This document shows positions 21,615-24,442 of a DNA stretch of 24,442 nt, piece by piece. The translations under genes and the position numbers were made by a program. The stretch is from Terana coerulea (lineage: Eukaryota > Basidiomycota > Agaricomycetes > Polyporales > Phanerochaetaceae), in assembly GCA_024811115.1 (NCBI GenBank), contig JAKOGH010000088.1, positions 1 to 24,442 on the forward strand, in the 5' to 3' direction. Each line of letters opens with the position of its first letter. The stretch's first letter is position 1. The notes beneath the pieces are model-generated. The model was not told where the DNA came from. It searched no databases and was given only the letters and a program-made list of their open reading frames with translations.

Positions 21615-23383
21615 AGCCTGAAAGTCCCCGACTTTCTTCAACCATAGTATCGTCCTTGGTCGTAGGTCGGGTCTTCGTCGATCTCGCACGGGAGTAGGAC
21701 GCGCGGTCGAGTCGTATATTGAGTGGGGCAATCTTTTGCGTAGTGGCTGGGTTTGTATTGGTGGCATTTCCAGCAACGATATTGGTTGCACCATGCGCCC
21801 CCAGTGTCCCTGTTCTCCACAAATCATGCATGCTGCCGTTGGGTTTTGGGTCGGTGGGAGTAGGGCGAGAATCGTGTGTTCGGCCGGCCGGTGTATGGTG
21901 TCGAGGAATGATTGGCGAGGTGGACGACGAGCCTACCAGTGTGGTTGCCGATGTAGAACCCGACCCCATGCGGTTGACTTTGTAACGCATGTCCTTGTGC
22001 CCGGCCGAGAGTAAGGGAGGCCAGGTCCGTTCGATTGGCCTTGAAACGCATGTCCTTTCCTCCTCCTTTGCACTCCCTGGTATGCCGTGGTGGTATGACG
22101 GGTGGATGTCGGTCGAGGGATGAGTGACGGGTGAGCAGGTCGAGGTGCGATGGGAGGGAACGTTGGCTTTTTGATCGTCCACTTGGATCCCGGGAGGTGT
22201 CGGTGTCAGTGGCTTTGGTGGGTACAGCCGGTGAGGGAACGGGTTGTCCGAGGACTTTCATGAGTTCATCGAAAGCTTTGATGACCTCCCGGGTGAACGT
22301 CTTGGTCATCAGACGGTTCGCGCTTCATCGGCTGTTTTCCCTGCCTCTTCGCCTCCTTCTGCCGCCCTCTTCTCAGCGTTTCGCAGCCTTAGCCTGTTGC
22401 TGCGCCGGGGGTTAGTGTCGCCCATGCTCGCTGGAAGTCGTTGTCGCTCTCGTCGCTGTCCGTTTCCACAGTAGCAGCCATACATTTCGGAGCATTTGTC
22501 TGGCCATTTGCCGGTGCTCTCGGGAGGATCGACGACAATGGGTTCAGCCACTGTCGTAGCGCCGCTCGGAGGGGGACTGCATGCGTGGATGGGTCGGACA
22601 GTGTCCGACCAATGTAGCTCGTGCCAAACGACCATTCCGACTGAGGGATCGGAGGCGACGGTGACGACCAGGATAGAGGGTGTGTGCGCGGGCGGTGGTG
22701 TAACGTAATCAAGGAGTGGAGATGCAGAGGCCGCGGAGAGTGAGGAACATACGGCTGCTCGTCGACTCCCGGCTGCGCGACTTCCCGTCGTGATACGCGT
22801 AGCCGAACTTTCGTGACAGGCCGGCGATAGCGATGAATGAACTGGACACAAGTCTGGATTCGCCCCACACGTAGTAGGGATTCCAAGGTTTGGTCCATAA
22901 CCGACGCGTGGTGTTCGAGGCATCGCCGCTTCCTGGTCTCGAGCTCCTTCCAGTTGCTCGACCATTTTTTGGAAGTGATCCAGATGGCGTGCTTCGGCTC
23001 TGGCGATGATGATACGACGAGGAGTAAAATCGAGAAGAGCTCATCTCCGTCTGGAACAAGGACGGGTTCGCCGAACGCGACTCGAGGGAGGGCCTCGATG
23101 AGTCGTTGCTTGCGTCAAGCTGGCCCTCGCCTTGGACGTAGTCGAGCGACGACTGTCCTCGCTGAAGCTCCTGGAGAATATTCCGTCGATATGAGTATCG
23201 TATCTATAATATTCGAGTAAAGACTGAATGAGGTTTCCCGGTTCTCGCGTTCGACAAGGACGGGCCCGAGACTTCAGATGAGGGGAGGGTGAAGTCCTTG
23301 GTAGAATTGGCGGTGCCAATCCAGCTTGCTGACGGTGTTAGCGTAGGGTTAAGTGTAGCATTGCGAGTGGGGACTGAGGACAT
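21615..23383 (-). pseudogene. Gag-like zinc-knuckle ORF located after pol, frameshifted
   Basis: The likely start is ATG 23383 (MSSVPTRNATLN), 19 nt after the pol stop. The first frame runs to 23204 and then continues in other frames. Recognisable parts, in order, are a Ser/Thr-rich start, a helical stretch (QSLLEYYRYDTHIDGI near 23230), a charged coiled-coil piece (RNAEKRAAEGGEEAGK near 22370), FTREVIKAFDELMKVLGQP (about 22300-22245), and then two zinc knuckles. The first, CMICGEQGHW (about 21830-21800), has its fourth ligand displaced by one base; the second is CWKCHQ...H...C (about 21765-21720). Total span is about 590 codons, a normal Gag length. The zinc knuckles point to nucleic-acid binding as in Gag nucleocapsid. 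Several one-base frame changes are needed. Confidence 0.65.
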
Positions 23384-23402
23384 GTTCTGCGTGTGGGTTG
23401 GT

Positions 23403-24442
23403 TTAGAGGAGTGTTGAGAGGATGAGGATGGTAGCCAAGTGCTGAGTCTTCTTATACTCGGTGAGGACCTCTGACGCCTGCCCAAGCTCGTCCTTTGTCA
23501 TCCATTGGTTTTCTTCGTCGGACTGCCCTTTCCACTTGACGAGGTACTGCGTGCTGTTCCCGCGCCTTCGATGATTCAGGATGGCTTCAACTTCGACATC
23601 TCCTGACCGTCCACGAGATCTCATGCGGATTTCGAAGTTAGGTCCATGCTGCTCTGTCTTGGAGGCAGGTCAGCGTGACAGTGAAGGTGGCCGCGACATT
23701 TCATCCTCTTTGGTAGGCCAGCTGATAGACCACGGGGATAGAACTTTCTTAATTTCAATGGTCCTTCGTTGCGATAGCTTTGGTCGTGTGACCCCGTGTT
23801 CAGTGTTCCTCGTATCAAGCCAGACCTTCCGACCTCGGGTAAAGGGTTTGAACTGACCCCGTGTCTTTCTTATCATGAATTGCACCGCCATGTCGAAAAG
23901 GGCCGTAGCTGCTTCTTCTTTTGCTTTGCTGTGATCTTCCATCCAAATCTGGGGCAGAGGACGCTTGACGATTCAAACGCTGTGGAATTGCTTTGGGATG
24001 GGATCCGTGCATGAGGAAGAAGGGGGAATGTTTCGCTGCGGAGTGTTCTCGATTATTGTGTGCGAATTCAGCATCAGCCAAGTAGTCTACCCATTCGGTA
24101 GGGTGTGTGGCAGAAGATGAAGGTAGGTTTCGAGTTCTTGGTTAACTCGCTCGTTTCTCCCGCCTGTTTGGGGATGATAGGCGGACATGCTTCTTTGGAC
24201 TCCCAGGAGCTCTCCAGAGTTCTTCCATGACTTCGATGCGAATTGGGGGCCTCTGTCTGATAGGAATTTGTCGGGCATGCCAAATCGCTTGTAGACGCTG
24301 GGTGGTAGAGTTTCGTCTTCTATAGCATCTATTTCCCCTCGACATGGGATAAAATTACCCCTTTGTAGCATCGTGGTCGACCACCACCATTACTGAGTCT
24401 TCTTTCCTTCAGAATGAGTGCCGAGATGAAGTCGCACGTTAC
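23403..24442 (-). pseudogene. Gypsy integrase with C-terminal chromodomain, partial
   Basis: From the window edge leftwards: a DHDATKG stretch (first part of the core, near 24380), [14 protein letters not shown] (second Asp, about 24290-24250), [20 protein letters not shown] (catalytic Glu, about 24190-24130), and EFAHNNREHSA...SPFFLMHGSHP (about 24070-23990). The tail KAKEEAATALFDMAVQFM and a GPF-like module (KIKKVLSP) follow at about 23940-23740. The chromodomain (VEAILNHRRRGNSTQYLVKW, about 23590-23530, then WMTKDEL) ends at the TAA 23405-23403. Integrase inserts the cDNA, and the chromodomain is thought to steer it to modified histones. At least four frame changes are needed. RT, RNase H and protease lie outside the window. 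Confidence 0.9.

Larger units (their letters stand above)
21240..24442 (-). mobile_element. Ty3/gypsy chromovirus, 3' portion, runs off the window
   Basis: The element reads on the minus strand and enters the window within its integrase. From right to left come the integrase core, its GPF-like tail, a chromodomain, a pol stop, a gag-like ORF with zinc knuckles, a polypurine tract and the 3' LTR. The chromodomain behind integrase places it among chromoviruses. It lies in exon 8 of P450-2. The left flank CCGAC (21235-21239) is the expected 5-bp target duplication; its partner is outside the window. Frames are broken in several places, so this copy is decayed or its sequence has indel errors. 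Confidence 0.9.

Overview
The window looks like a piece of a basidiomycete (probably Agaricomycete) nuclear genome. Both cellular loci that can be modelled are cut by many 45-76 bp GT..AG introns, the P450s have the layout typical of wood- and litter-decay mushrooms, and both large repeats are LTR retrotransposons of fungal type. No bacterial operon, CRISPR array, rRNA or complete tRNA gene was seen.

Layout. Positions 1-7600 hold no gene I can recognise: only a promoter-like TATA plus pyrimidine tract near 242-330, small tandem repeats and two adjacent palindromes. Positions 7761-9154 (minus strand) hold an intact four-exon gene for an uncharacterised membrane protein of 407 residues. Positions 9607-16149 are a full-length Ty1/copia element on the minus strand. 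Its two LTRs are about 94% identical, it has a primer site matching the anticodon arm of initiator tRNA-Met, and its gag-protease-integrase-RT-RNase H reading frame is broken by many frameshifts. Positions 16940-19188 (plus) hold an intact 14-exon cytochrome P450 of about 512 residues. Positions 20000-21239 (plus) hold a tandem P450 paralogue with the same intron plan, cut in its eighth exon by a second element. From 21240 to the window end (minus) lies the 3' part of a Ty3/gypsy chromovirus: 3' LTR, polypurine tract, a gag-like zinc-knuckle ORF, chromodomain and integrase. It continues past the window.

How the parts relate. The two P450s arose by local duplication: exon sizes 109, 189, 131, 18 and 116 nt and intron phases coincide. 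The gypsy LTR sits exactly after an in-frame codon of P450-2 exon 8, so that gene is a disrupted pseudogene whose 3' half should lie beyond the other LTR. The most unusual structure is in the gypsy element. A gag-like ORF with tandem zinc knuckles lies downstream of the integrase-chromodomain, starting about 19 nt after the pol stop, whereas Ty3/gypsy elements normally carry gag upstream of pol. All gene models were made by eye from splice signals and reading frame; none was checked by alignment or RNA data.
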